Shown here: positions 15,281-23,256 of the stretch, piece by piece
How positions within the stretch are numbered: position 1 is the first letter of the stretch
How the letters are laid out: each line of letters opens with the position of its first letter
Source: an uncultured Chitinophagaceae bacterium
GTDB taxonomy: Bacteria; Bacteroidota; Bacteroidia; Chitinophagales; Chitinophagaceae
Length of the DNA: 35,624 bases
Direction: 5' to 3'
NCBI GenBank assembly: GCA_937919945.1
Contig: CALESY010000178.1
Span: 1-35,624, forward strand
Notes under the pieces: generated by a model
Database searches by the model: none
Told to the model about the DNA's origin: nothing
What the model saw: only the letters and a program-made list of their open reading frames with translations
Program-made: the position numbers and the translations under genes

Positions 15281-16291
15281 CTATTGAATTCTTTCGAATT
15301 CGAAAGAAGGACTACCTTTCACGCCTTGGTAATAGAAATCAAGGAATCGTAATTTATAATACCCCCCTTTCCTATTTTTAATGATGTAAATCTTATGCTT
15401 ATGAATTATGTATTGGCTTACACCTTGTGGTCTGTCCAACTTAAAATCTTTCCAATCAAAACCAATAACATCTCTATGGTCAGAAAATTTCAACTTTAAT
15501 AAGTGTTGCGCATCAATAGCTTCATAAGATGTAGTTGTATCTTTTGCTGTAAGTGTTTTGTAAGGGTTTGTAAGAACTCCTGTTACAGGATATGTGAAGT
15601 TATTAAGATAGTGATAGTTATATCTGTATCTCGTAAAAACAATATCCCAAGTATGTTTCGGAGGTTCGGGATTTACAAGCCTTCCATTCTCTGAAAACGA
15701 GAAATAAGCATAATTGTAATCAGGATTTTTGGGGATAACAATTGTTTTGTTGGTTGTCTCCCTCAACCCTGCATAAGACAATACATAATTCTCATCAGAA
15801 ACACTGATAATTTGTATTTTACGGAATGTATCCGGATAGAAAGTAGGATCTAATTTAACAATATATACCTCTGACTTCGATTTACCACCTGATTGCCATT
15901 CACCTATACCAGTAGAGTCGTTGGTTCCGCAAGACTGATCAAACTGCCATTCATTATCCTTGATGTGAGGGGGCAACAAAACTTTTGTCATATCTGTTTC
16001 ATGCGTATTATAAACAAATACACCTGTACCCCCACCATTCATAAAAACATGATAATCAGACGGCCCTGTTTCGAAAGCCAAATCCCAGCTACGTGTTGGG
16101 CTTGTATAAACTATAGATTTTGATTCAAAGTCAAAAAATAATTGATCCGTGTAGTCTTCGCCCATATGCACAACCATATGTTCAGAGCCCGTTTTATCGG
16201 GCAATGTAATAGGTTGTTCTTGCTTCTCACATGAAGTGAAAAATAATACGCCTGAAACCGCCAATACCAATACTAAAAGTCTGCTTCCCAT
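15281..16291 (-). CDS. HmuY-like lipoprotein
   Basis: Start at the ATG at 16291 gives a 336-residue lipoprotein with lipobox VLFFTSC (lipidated Cys21); a TTG four codons earlier is less likely. The mature part has the features of the HmuY family: RSWDLAFETGPSDYHVFMNGG, a second HTWDIVFTRYRYNYHYL, and a C-terminal YYKLRFLDFYYQGVKGSPSFEFERIQ. HmuY of Porphyromonas binds haem; many family members are uncharacterised surface lipoproteins, so haem binding is not shown here. There is no TonB-dependent receptor beside it. It is divergent from the TlpA-like gene, with a 159-nt spacer. Confidence 0.75.
   Translation of the reverse strand: MGSRLLVLVLAVSGVLFFTSCEKQEQPITLPDKTGSEHMVVHMGEDYTDQLFFDFESKSIVYTSPTRSWDLAFETGPSDYHVFMNGGGTGVFVYNTHETDMTKVLLPPHIKDNEWQFDQSCGTNDSTGIGEWQSGGKSKSEVYIVKLDPTFYPDTFRKIQIISVSDENYVLSYAGLRETTNKTIVIPKNPDYNYAYFSFSENGRLVNPEPPKHTWDIVFTRYRYNYHYLNNFTYPVTGVLTNPYKTLTAKDTTTSYEAIDAQHLLKLKFSDHRDVIGFDWKDFKLDRPQGVSQYIIHKHKIYIIKNRKGGYYKLRFLDFYYQGVKGSPSFEFERIQ
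15289..15308. repeat. Perfect 20-nt palindrome at the 3' end of the HmuY-like gene
   Basis: The half-site TTCTTTCGAA is followed directly by its reverse complement. It lies in the last codons of the gene (encoding SFEFERI) and just inside the terminator. Confidence 0.6.
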
Positions 16292-16423
16292 ATTATTATG
16301 CAAATATCTACATCTACGAGCTATTATGTGTCAGGGTTTTGTCATTAACATATAAACACAACATTAAATGTAATGCACATCTTACGCAACTTATATTAAA
16401 ACTGTAAAAACTAATTATTTACT

Positions 16424-16431
16424 TAGGTTTG
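16424..16431 (+). promoter_or_regulatory. -7 box upstream of the DUF4369-TlpA gene
   Basis: TAGGTTTG fits TAnnTTTG exactly and lies 19 nt before the ATG at 16451. No TTG is visible at -33. Confidence 0.45.
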
Positions 16432-16450
16432 CAATTCCAAAATATATTTC

Positions 16451-17593
16451 ATGCGTTTTCGACGGATAGTTTTTTACTTAGCGATAGTCGTTTTTTTTGC
16501 GAAATGTACCAGCGATAATGCCAATTTCAGCATTAAGGGCAGTATTGAGGGTATGCCACAACAAATGGTTTATGTATCAGAACTTGGCATAGATAAAATT
16601 ATGCTGGTTGACTCTACAGAATCTGATGAGCAGGGAAATTTTAAGCTTAAGTGCAGTGCTACAGAACCAGGGCTGTATCGTATTACATTCTCTACAGCCA
16701 GCAATAAAACAATTATGCTATCCAGCGAACAAGGAACAATAAACGTGACTGGCGATTGGGAGGCTTTACATAACGTTAAAGTTACAGGTTCAGCTAGCTC
16801 AGAAGAGCTGCAGGCATTTTTAAAGAAAGTACGCAACCAAATACAAACGTTCAATACTTTCAGCATAATCATAGACTCTTTTAAACTACGCGGAAATGAT
16901 AGTATGGTACAAGTTGTACAAGAGGATATGAAAACTGAGAACTTGAAGTTTACACACTTCATTGAAGACTATGCAGATACTACTGCATATCTGCCTAATG
17001 CACTTTTTGCTGTACAGTTTCTAAATCCGCAAGTTGAGAAAGAATATATACTTCAATTTCTCCCTGGGTTGAATGAACGTTTCAAAAACAAGAAACTGGC
17101 AAAAGAATTCTCTGCAAAAATAATGCGCATCTATAACCAGCAGGGAGGCGAAAATACAAATACGTCTACATCACCTGTTCCGGGCAGCCCAGCACCAGAA
17201 TTGACACTTTTTTCGCCAGATGGCAAACAAATTAAGCTCACCAGCTTTAAAGGAAAGTATGTTTTGGTTGATTTTTGGGCATCTTGGTGTGCTCCCTGCA
17301 GAAAAGAAAACCCCAATGTTGTAGATGCATTCAACCGGTTCAAGGAAAAAAACTTCACCATACTAGGTGTATCGTTAGATGACAATAAAGAGAAATGGGT
17401 AGAAGCTATCCAAAAAGATAATCTTACCTGGCAGCATGTCAGCGATTTAAAAGGTTGGGAATCTGTAGCTGCGCGTATATATGAGGTACAGTCCATTCCT
17501 GCCAACTTTCTTGTTGACCCTAGCGGCATTATAATAGCAGCAAATTTGCGTGGAGAAGATTTAGCCAAAAAATTGGAAGAAGTATTAAAATAA
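16451..17593 (+). CDS. Thiol-disulfide oxidoreductase, DUF4369 plus TlpA-like thioredoxin domain, lipoprotein
   Basis: A 380-residue lipoprotein: signal MRFRRIVFYLAIVVFFAKC with lipidated Cys19. The N-terminal half (about 25-130) matches DUF4369 (FSIKGSIEGMPQQMVYVSE..., GNFKL, PGLYRI). The C-terminal half (about 235-380) is a thioredoxin fold: GSPAPELTLFSPDGKQIKLTSFKGKYVLVDFWASWCAPC with active-site Cys280 and Cys283, the cis-Pro segment SIPANFLVDPSG, and ILGVSLDD. It probably reduces disulfides of exported proteins or cofactors at the periplasmic face. A small lipoprotein gene follows 18 nt later on the same strand. Confidence 0.9.
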   Translation: MRFRRIVFYLAIVVFFAKCTSDNANFSIKGSIEGMPQQMVYVSELGIDKIMLVDSTESDEQGNFKLKCSATEPGLYRITFSTASNKTIMLSSEQGTINVTGDWEALHNVKVTGSASSEELQAFLKKVRNQIQTFNTFSIIIDSFKLRGNDSMVQVVQEDMKTENLKFTHFIEDYADTTAYLPNALFAVQFLNPQVEKEYILQFLPGLNERFKNKKLAKEFSAKIMRIYNQQGGENTNTSTSPVPGSPAPELTLFSPDGKQIKLTSFKGKYVLVDFWASWCAPCRKENPNVVDAFNRFKEKNFTILGVSLDDNKEKWVEAIQKDNLTWQHVSDLKGWESVAARIYEVQSIPANFLVDPSGIIIAANLRGEDLAKKLEEVLK

Positions 17594-17611
17594 TCGAAGA
17601 AATTTCAACCG

Positions 17612-17827
17612 ATGCAAAGAATAACTGTATACATTCTTTTTTGTTTTATAGCCATATCGTTTGCTAGTTGCACACAACAACAACCAAAACATACGCATAC
17701 TAACGGTCATATCGTTTATGACAAAAAATCGCTGGAATGTGAACGAAAGAATTGGAACCGAATGCCTAAAAAAGCCGGGTATATACAGTACCAGTTGAAT
17801 ACTCAGAAAATAGTAACAAATAAATAA
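17612..17827 (+). CDS. Small lipoprotein of unknown function
   Basis: 71 residues. The signal MQRITVYILFCFIAISFASC has a lipobox with Cys20. The mature part is short, basic and His/Gln-rich at first (TQQQPKHTHTNGH), then LECERKNWNRMPKKAGYIQYQLN. I recognise no family. It lies 18 nt after the TlpA-like gene and before a terminator hairpin, so it is likely the second gene of that transcript. The lipobox makes it more believable as a real gene than its length alone would. Confidence 0.6.
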   Translation: MQRITVYILFCFIAISFASCTQQQPKHTHTNGHIVYDKKSLECERKNWNRMPKKAGYIQYQLNTQKIVTNK

Positions 17828-17834
17828 TACAATA

Positions 17835-17859
17835 AAAGGGTAGCAAATAGCTACCCTTT
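17835..17859. terminator. Bidirectional terminator between the small lipoprotein gene and etfA
   Basis: AAAGGGTAGC (17835-17844) and GCTACCCTTT (17850-17859) form a 10-bp perfect stem with a 5-nt loop AAATA, between convergent stops and flanked by A/T runs. Confidence 0.75.
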
Positions 17860-17883
17860 ATCTTATCATTAAGCTAACTCAAA

Positions 17884-18861
17884 TTAGTTTTGCGATGCTT
17901 TCCATTTTTTAACTGCTTCTGTCAAACGAGGTAGCACATCCATCACATCACCCAATACACCATAGTCTGCCGCTTTAAAGAAAGGAGCTTCTGGGTCTTT
18001 ATTAATAACAACTATCGTCTTAGAGCTATTAACGCCTGCCAAGTGTTGTATAGCACCACTAATACCTGCAGCTATGTACAAGTTGGGGCGAATAGTACCA
18101 CCTGTTTGACCAACGTGCTCGTGATGCGGACGCCAGTGAGAATCTGCCACAGGACGGCTACAAGCAGTAGCTGCACCTAATTCTGTAGCCAGAGCTTCCA
18201 ATATATGCCAGTTTTCAGGGCCTTTCATACCACGGCCACCGCTCACTACCAATTCTGCCTCACTCAGTGGCACTGTGCCAGTTATCTTGTTAACTTCTTT
18301 TACTGTTATGCCAAAATCTTTGTCTTCAAAATCCACATCCAGCTTTTCAACCGTTGCGCTGCCTTCGCCTTTCTTCACTGCAAATGTATTAGGCATCAGG
18401 TTGATGATTTTAACATCAGTAGTTATGTTAACAAACGCAAATGCTTTACCCGAGAACACTGTTTTCTTTACTACAAAGCCATTGCTAGTATCGGGTTGAG
18501 ATACTGCACCTGCTACCATACCAGCTTTCAGGCGGGCAGATAGGCGCGGAGCTACTGCCTTACCGGTTACATCGTGCAGGCATACTATCACTTTGGCACC
18601 TTCTTTTTCGGCGGCAGTGGCCAATGTCTTAGTATATGCACGTGCATTGAGGTTGTCCAAACGGGCATCTGCTACATGTAGTACTTTGTTTGCACCATAA
18701 ACACCCAACTCTTGCATGGCGGCATCATTTACGTTACCCAATGCTACAGCTGTAACACTCCCACCTATTTTCTGTGCCAGCTCAGCGGCATATTGCACTG
18801 CTTCAAATGTCTTTTTCTTAAAAGAACCTTGTGCGTTTTCTGCTAATACTATTATTGACAT
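17884..18861 (-). CDS. etfA: Electron transfer flavoprotein alpha subunit
   Basis: A 325-residue subunit of the FAD-containing ETF, which passes electrons from acyl-CoA and related dehydrogenases to the membrane quinone pool. Start at the ATG at 18861 (MSIIVLAENAQGSFKK); a TTG three codons earlier is less likely. The C-terminal FAD-binding half is clear: VVSGGRGMKGPENWHILEALA, ACSRPVADSHWRPHHEHVGQTG, IRPNLYIAAGISGAIQH, and INKDPEAPFFKAADYGVLGD. It follows etfB after a 78-nt spacer that carries the same 22-nt element as the atpC leader. The cognate dehydrogenases and ETF-quinone oxidoreductase are not in the window. Confidence 0.96.
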   Translation of the reverse strand: MSIIVLAENAQGSFKKKTFEAVQYAAELAQKIGGSVTAVALGNVNDAAMQELGVYGANKVLHVADARLDNLNARAYTKTLATAAEKEGAKVIVCLHDVTGKAVAPRLSARLKAGMVAGAVSQPDTSNGFVVKKTVFSGKAFAFVNITTDVKIINLMPNTFAVKKGEGSATVEKLDVDFEDKDFGITVKEVNKITGTVPLSEAELVVSGGRGMKGPENWHILEALATELGAATACSRPVADSHWRPHHEHVGQTGGTIRPNLYIAAGISGAIQHLAGVNSSKTIVVINKDPEAPFFKAADYGVLGDVMDVLPRLTEAVKKWKASQN

Positions 18862-18869
18862 ATCAATCA

Positions 18870-18891
18870 ATTCAAAAGTCTAAATTCAAAA
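18870..18891 (-). repeat. 22-nt spacer element, copy 2 (upstream of etfA)
   Basis: On the reverse strand TTTTGAAT, TTAGAC, TTTTGAAT, ending 8 nt before the etfA ATG. It differs at one position from the copy upstream of atpC (10559-10580), and the distance to the ATG is the same. Confidence 0.6.
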
Positions 18892-18939
18892 AATGTGTTA
18901 CTTATTACTTACTACTCAAGACAAACAACTCAATACTAA

Positions 18940-19683
18940 TCAAATAACTTTCGCTTCGCTGTGCAGTAAGGCTACCAATTCGTCCATATTATTTTCGTCT
19001 ATCATCTTCACGCCTGTTTTGGCAGGTGGTAAGTCGTAAGAGGCGATGGTTGTCAGCGGGCTTATTGCAGCAGGCGCAACCACTTTAAGTGGCTTAGTAC
19101 GTGCCGCCATAATGCCACGCATATTAGGTATGCGTGCCTCAGCCATACCCTTCTGGCAAGATACTACCAGTGGTAATGTACAAGTATCTGTTTCTTCACC
19201 ACCCTCTATTTCTCTCTTTACAGTAGCTATACCACCAACTATATCCAATGCAGAGGCGAAGCCTATATAGTTCATGTCCAGCAATTCTGCCAGCATGGCA
19301 CCCATTACACCATTGTTATAGTCAATAGATTCTTTACCGCATAATACAAGGTCGTAACCCTCACTCTTTGCATATTCTGCTATCTGTGCTGCTACCACGT
19401 ATGGGTCATTACTATCTGTATCTATACGGATAGCCTCATCGCCGCCCAATGCAAGGGCTTTGCGGATAACAGGCTCTGCGTCTGCCTTACCTACTGTTAC
19501 CAGATTTACCGTACTGGCAATGCCTGCTTCTTTCAACTCCAACGCACGTACAAGAGCATACCATTCATCGTATGGATTGATGATGAGCGTAACACCTGCG
19601 GTATTGAATTGTGTATTGTTATCGCTGAAAGCGATTTTGGTAGTAGTGTCAGGCACCTGGCTGATACAAACTAATATCTTCAT
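18940..19683 (-). CDS. etfB: Electron transfer flavoprotein beta subunit
   Basis: A 247-residue partner of EtfA that holds AMP and contacts the dehydrogenase. The start MKILVCISQVPDTTTKIAF, the NPYDEWYALVRALELKE segment, DLVLCGKESIDYNNGVMGAMLAELL and the recognition-loop region ARIPNMRGIMAARTKPLKVV are typical of the family. It is the first gene of etfB-etfA. A TACTTTTG box lies about 57 nt upstream (19747-19740), and the preceding gene ends in a strong terminator. Confidence 0.96.
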   Translation of the reverse strand: MKILVCISQVPDTTTKIAFSDNNTQFNTAGVTLIINPYDEWYALVRALELKEAGIASTVNLVTVGKADAEPVIRKALALGGDEAIRIDTDSNDPYVVAAQIAEYAKSEGYDLVLCGKESIDYNNGVMGAMLAELLDMNYIGFASALDIVGGIATVKREIEGGEETDTCTLPLVVSCQKGMAEARIPNMRGIMAARTKPLKVVAPAAISPLTTIASYDLPPAKTGVKMIDENNMDELVALLHSEAKVI

Positions 19684-19739
19684 CAGATTTCGAGATTTGA
19701 TATACTAATAGACTACAATTGTGTAGCCCAAATGGTTGG

Positions 19740-19747
19740 CAAAAGTA
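19740..19747 (-). promoter_or_regulatory. Possible -7 box of etfBA
   Basis: TACTTTTG on the reverse strand fits TAnnTTTG. A TTCG sits 19 nt further upstream in place of TTTG, so the match is only partial. Confidence 0.35.
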
Positions 19748-19790
19748 CGGCAAAAACCTATTGAAACGAATGGTTTATTTACAGATTTGG

Positions 19791-19829
19791 TAAAATAACA
19801 AAGGGGCTTTTAGCCCCTTTGTTATTTTA
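19791..19829 (-). terminator. Strong terminator after the zinc-ribbon gene
   Basis: A perfect 17-bp stem (19791-19807 with 19813-19829) around the loop TTTTA. The GC-rich core CAAAGGGGC/GCCCCTTTG is flanked by A/T-rich arms that supply the U-tract on either strand. It lies 14 nt after the stop at 19844. Confidence 0.85.
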
Positions 19830-19843
19830 CATTAAATCATTTC

Positions 19844-20599
19844 TTATTTTATTACAACTTTATCGTTCAGGTCTGTATCAACCAGTACGCGGCCGCAATG
19901 TTCGCACACGATGATTTTCTTGTGCTGGCGTATTTCGCTCTGGCGTTGTGGTGGTATTACGTTAAAACAGCCGCCGCAAGAGTCGCGGTGAATGGGTACT
20001 ACTGCCAATCCGTTGCTATAGCTGCCACGTATACGCTCGTATGCAGCCAACAAGCGGCTATCAACTTTTTCTTTAGCAGCCGCAGATTTTTCTGCCAATA
20101 CAGTTTCTTCTTTCTCCGTTTCTGCAATAATCTTCTCCAGTTCTTTGCGCTTGCCTTTCAACACTTCTTCAACGTCCTTTATTTTATCTTCGGTACGTTG
20201 GCGTTGTATACCACGTTCTTTCAACTCGAAGTTAGCATCTTTAATATGCTTGTCGTTCAATTTTACTTCAAGCTCTTGCAGCTCCATCTCTTTGTTGATG
20301 GCTTCAAACTCGCGATTGTTCTTTACATTATCCTGCTGCTTTTCGTATTTCTTTATGAGCGCCATTGCTTCTTTCTTCGCCTCTGTCTTCTGCTCAATAA
20401 AGCTGTTGATGCTACCTATTTCAGCATCTATATTCTGGATACGTGTCTGCAAGCCCTCAATTTCGTCTTCCAGGTCTTTCACTTCCATCGGCAGTTCGCC
20501 CTTCAACGTTTTGATTTCGTCTATTTTAGAGTCAATCTTTTGCAGGGTAAGAACCGCAATCAGTTTTTCCTCAACCGAAAAGTCTTTAACTGTAGCCAT
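19844..20599 (-). CDS. C4-type zinc-ribbon protein with long coiled coil
   Basis: 251 residues: a long charged coiled coil (about 20-190, rich in E, K and L heptads) ending in a zinc ribbon CGGCFNVIPPQRQSEIRQHKKIIVCEHCGRVLVD with two CxxC pairs. This is the conserved zinc-ribbon/DUF164-like family, found beside nif3 in many bacteria. The ATG overlaps the nif3 stop by one base (TGATG), so translation is probably coupled. The molecular role is not known with certainty; nucleic-acid or protein binding is plausible from the ribbon. Confidence 0.85.
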   Translation of the reverse strand: MATVKDFSVEEKLIAVLTLQKIDSKIDEIKTLKGELPMEVKDLEDEIEGLQTRIQNIDAEIGSINSFIEQKTEAKKEAMALIKKYEKQQDNVKNNREFEAINKEMELQELEVKLNDKHIKDANFELKERGIQRQRTEDKIKDVEEVLKGKRKELEKIIAETEKEETVLAEKSAAAKEKVDSRLLAAYERIRGSYSNGLAVVPIHRDSCGGCFNVIPPQRQSEIRQHKKIIVCEHCGRVLVDTDLNDKVVIK

Positions 20600-21702
20600 C
20601 AGGAATAATATTTTACGGGATTTGTATTAGTTTTTGATACAAGGACGGCAAAATTAGGAAATTTTCTATTAATAATGTCAGCAAATATTTCTACGGTGTA
20701 TTGCTCACTTTCATAATGCCCAATGTCAGCTATCACTATTTTGCCCTCTGCATCAAAAAACTGGTGGTACTTATAGTCGCCCGTAATAAATACATCTGCC
20801 CCAGCTGCAATAGCATCTTTTAGCAAAAAGCTACCTGAGCCACCACATATTGCCACTTTTTTTATATCTACTTCCCTCAAAGAAGTGTGCCTTATGCAAC
20901 CTGTCTGCATTTTATCCTTAAGGTAGGCCAAAAACTCCAATTCGGTCATAGGCTTTGGTAAATAACCCAACATACCTGCCCCTAACTGTTGGTTTTTGTT
21001 CTCTAAAGCAACCAGTTCGTAGGCCACTTCTTCATAAGGGTGATTGTCAAATAAGGCTTTCAGTACCCTGCCCTCGTTGTTTTTTTCTATCAGTACTTCC
21101 AGTTTTACTTCTTCGGTAGTTTCCCTTGCACCCCCTGCTACCCCGATAACAGGGTTAGCGTCCGCCGCCGCACGGAATGTGCCTTTACCTTCTGTACCAA
21201 AGCTACACTCACTATACTTGCCTATATGCCCGGCATCTGCTGCAAAAAGGGCATCACGTACTTTGTCAAGGCTGTTAACAGGTACATAGGTATACAATTT
21301 ACGAAGGGTATTAGCCATCACAGACAGTATACCTGTATTAATCAACCCCAGTTTCTCGGCTATTTTAGCATTCACACCCCCACGAACATTGTCGAGATTG
21401 GTATGGGCGGCATATATATGTATGTCGTTTTTAATGGCTTTGTGAACGATACGCTCTACATAATTGCGCCCTGTAATACGCTTTAACCCAGAAAAGATGA
21501 CAGGATGGTGAGCCACCACCATATTAGCCCTTCGTGCTATGGCTTCGTCCAGCACTTCTTCCGTTACATCGAGCGTCAGCAGCACACCCGTAACGGCGGC
21601 TTGGACATCGCCCACCTGCAGTCCGCTATTATCATACCCTTCCTGATAAGCTGTTGGTGCAAATGCCTCTATGGCAGCCATGATGTCTTTTACAAAAATC
21701 AT
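20599..21702 (-). CDS. Nif3-like dinuclear metal-centre protein (YbgI/GTP cyclohydrolase I type 2 family label)
   Basis: A 367-residue Nif3 family protein. Metal-binding residues are visible in MVVAHHPVIF (His65-His66), in the AAHTNLDN segment, and near the C-terminus in IADIGHYESEQ. The length above 350 shows the form with an inserted PII/CutA-like middle domain (about 130-235), seen in Bacillus and Staphylococcus as well. The often-used label GTP cyclohydrolase is not well supported by biochemistry. It overlaps the zinc-ribbon gene by one base and is divergent from folD across only 55 nt. Confidence 0.92.
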   Translation of the reverse strand: MIFVKDIMAAIEAFAPTAYQEGYDNSGLQVGDVQAAVTGVLLTLDVTEEVLDEAIARRANMVVAHHPVIFSGLKRITGRNYVERIVHKAIKNDIHIYAAHTNLDNVRGGVNAKIAEKLGLINTGILSVMANTLRKLYTYVPVNSLDKVRDALFAADAGHIGKYSECSFGTEGKGTFRAAADANPVIGVAGGARETTEEVKLEVLIEKNNEGRVLKALFDNHPYEEVAYELVALENKNQQLGAGMLGYLPKPMTELEFLAYLKDKMQTGCIRHTSLREVDIKKVAICGGSGSFLLKDAIAAGADVFITGDYKYHQFFDAEGKIVIADIGHYESEQYTVEIFADIINRKFPNFAVLVSKTNTNPVKYYS

Positions 21703-21745
21703 ATATCGTAAATATAGGCTTTAGTACAAAACTACACATAAGGCT

Positions 21746-21753
21746 TATCTTTG
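21746..21753 (+). promoter_or_regulatory. -7 box of folD-queE-uppP
   Basis: TATCTTTG fits TAnnTTTG exactly but ends only 4 nt before the folD ATG, so the mRNA is predicted to be leaderless or nearly so. The -33 element is weak (TTTA at 21720-21723, 22-nt spacing). A TAGTTTTG box on the other strand (21734-21727) could serve nif3. Confidence 0.5.
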
Positions 21754-21757
21754 CGCC

Positions 21758-22633
21758 ATGCAATTACTCGACGGCAAAGCGGTGTCTGCCCATATCAAAG
21801 CACAGATAAAACAGGAAACCGAAGAACTGAAAGCCCAAACAGGCAAAGTGCCGCATCTGGCAGCTATACTGGTTGGCAACAATCCTGCCAGCGAGGCGTA
21901 TGTGGGTTCTAAAGTGCGTACTTGCGAGGAGTTGGGTTTTGGATCTACCTTATTACGCTTTGACGAAAGCATTACTGAACAGGCATTGCTGCAAGAAATA
22001 AAAAAACTGAATGCCGACAGCCGCATAGATGGTATATTGGTACAGCTACCCCTACCCAAACACATCAGCGATGATGCGGTTATCAATACCATAGATGCCG
22101 GCAAAGATGTAGACGGCTTTCACCCAGTATCGCAAGGGAAGATGGTATTGGGGCAACCGAGCTACCTGCCAGCTACACCCTACGGTATGTTGCTGATGCT
22201 GGAGCATTACGGCATCAACACAAGTAGTATGCATTGTGTGGTAGTAGGGCGTAGTAATATTGTAGGTACACCAATGAGTGTGCTGATGAGCCGCAATGCC
22301 AACCCTGGCAATGCAACCGTAACCATCTGCCACAGCAAAACGAAAAACCTGAAAGAAATTTGTCTGCAGGCAGACATTATTGTAGCTGCTATAGGCCGAC
22401 CAAAATACATTACTGCAGACATGGTGAAAGAAGGAGCCATCGTACTGGACGTAGGCATCAACCGTATTGAAGATGTTACCAAGAAAAGTGGCGCGAGATT
22501 GGTAGGTGATGTTGATTTTGATAACGTAGCACCCAAGTGCAGTTATATAACCCCGGTACCGGGTGGTGTGGGTTTAATGACAATTTGCGGATTGATGAAG
22601 AATACATTGGAGGCAGCTAAACAGCATATATAA
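21758..22633 (+). CDS. folD: Bifunctional methylene-tetrahydrofolate dehydrogenase/cyclohydrolase
   Basis: A 291-residue cytoplasmic enzyme that interconverts 5,10-methylene-THF, methenyl-THF and 10-formyl-THF using NADP. Family motifs are all present: SEAYVGSKVRTCEELG (catalytic Lys), GILVQLPLPKHI, DVDGFHP, VVGRSNIVGTPMSVLM (nucleotide site) and the C-terminal TPVPGGVGLMTICGLM. The start MQLLDGKAVSAHIK matches the family start and there is no sensible alternative. queE follows 2 nt after its stop and uppP directly after queE. Confidence 0.98.
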   Translation: MQLLDGKAVSAHIKAQIKQETEELKAQTGKVPHLAAILVGNNPASEAYVGSKVRTCEELGFGSTLLRFDESITEQALLQEIKKLNADSRIDGILVQLPLPKHISDDAVINTIDAGKDVDGFHPVSQGKMVLGQPSYLPATPYGMLLMLEHYGINTSSMHCVVVGRSNIVGTPMSVLMSRNANPGNATVTICHSKTKNLKEICLQADIIVAAIGRPKYITADMVKEGAIVLDVGINRIEDVTKKSGARLVGDVDFDNVAPKCSYITPVPGGVGLMTICGLMKNTLEAAKQHI

Positions 22634-22635
22634 TT

Positions 22636-23256
22636 TTGTCGGTTACAACAACACATACTGCAACCTACCCGGTGATGGAACACTTCTATACACTACAAGG
22701 CGAGGGTATGTTTAGTGGACAGGCGGCCTATTTCATACGTTTGGCAGGCTGTGATGTCGGTTGTGTGTGGTGCGATGTAAAAGATAGCTGGGATGCTAGC
22801 AAGCATCCCATGATGACAACGGAAGAGATAACCAACATTGCAGCAGCACATAACGGCAGATTAGCGGTAATAACAGGGGGCGAACCTGCTATGCATAATC
22901 TGGCTGCACTTTGCCAATCGCTCCATGATGTAGGGTTTAAAGTACATATAGAAACATCCGGCGCGCATCCTTTATCAGGTAAGCTGGATTGGGTAACCCT
23001 CTCACCAAAAAAATTCAAAGCACCACTGGAAGAAAATATGGAACTGGCTAACGAGCTGAAGATTGTGGTATATAACAAGTCGGACTTTGCATGGGCAGAG
23101 GAGTATGCGGCTAAAGTAAGTAAGCAATGCAGGCTATATCTGCAACCCGAATGGAGCCGTATAGATACCATGACACCGCTCATCATAGACTACATCAAAC
23201 AACATCCGCAATGGCAACTGTCATTGCAGACACACAAATACATCAACATACCATAA
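22636..23256 (+). CDS. queE: 7-carboxy-7-deazaguanine synthase (radical SAM)
   Basis: A 206-residue radical-SAM enzyme of queuosine precursor synthesis that converts carboxy-tetrahydropterin to 7-carboxy-7-deazaguanine. The iron-sulfur motif CDVGCVWC (Cys39, 43, 46) is preceded by the substrate-side hallmark FYTLQGEG, and AVITGGEPAMHN and LSPKKFK follow. I use the TTG at 22636, 2 nt after the folD stop, because the conserved YPVMEHFY block needs residues before the only nearby ATG (22675). Other queuosine genes are not in the window. No preQ1 riboswitch was seen in front of it. Confidence 0.93.
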   Translation: MSVTTTHTATYPVMEHFYTLQGEGMFSGQAAYFIRLAGCDVGCVWCDVKDSWDASKHPMMTTEEITNIAAAHNGRLAVITGGEPAMHNLAALCQSLHDVGFKVHIETSGAHPLSGKLDWVTLSPKKFKAPLEENMELANELKIVVYNKSDFAWAEEYAAKVSKQCRLYLQPEWSRIDTMTPLIIDYIKQHPQWQLSLQTHKYINIP

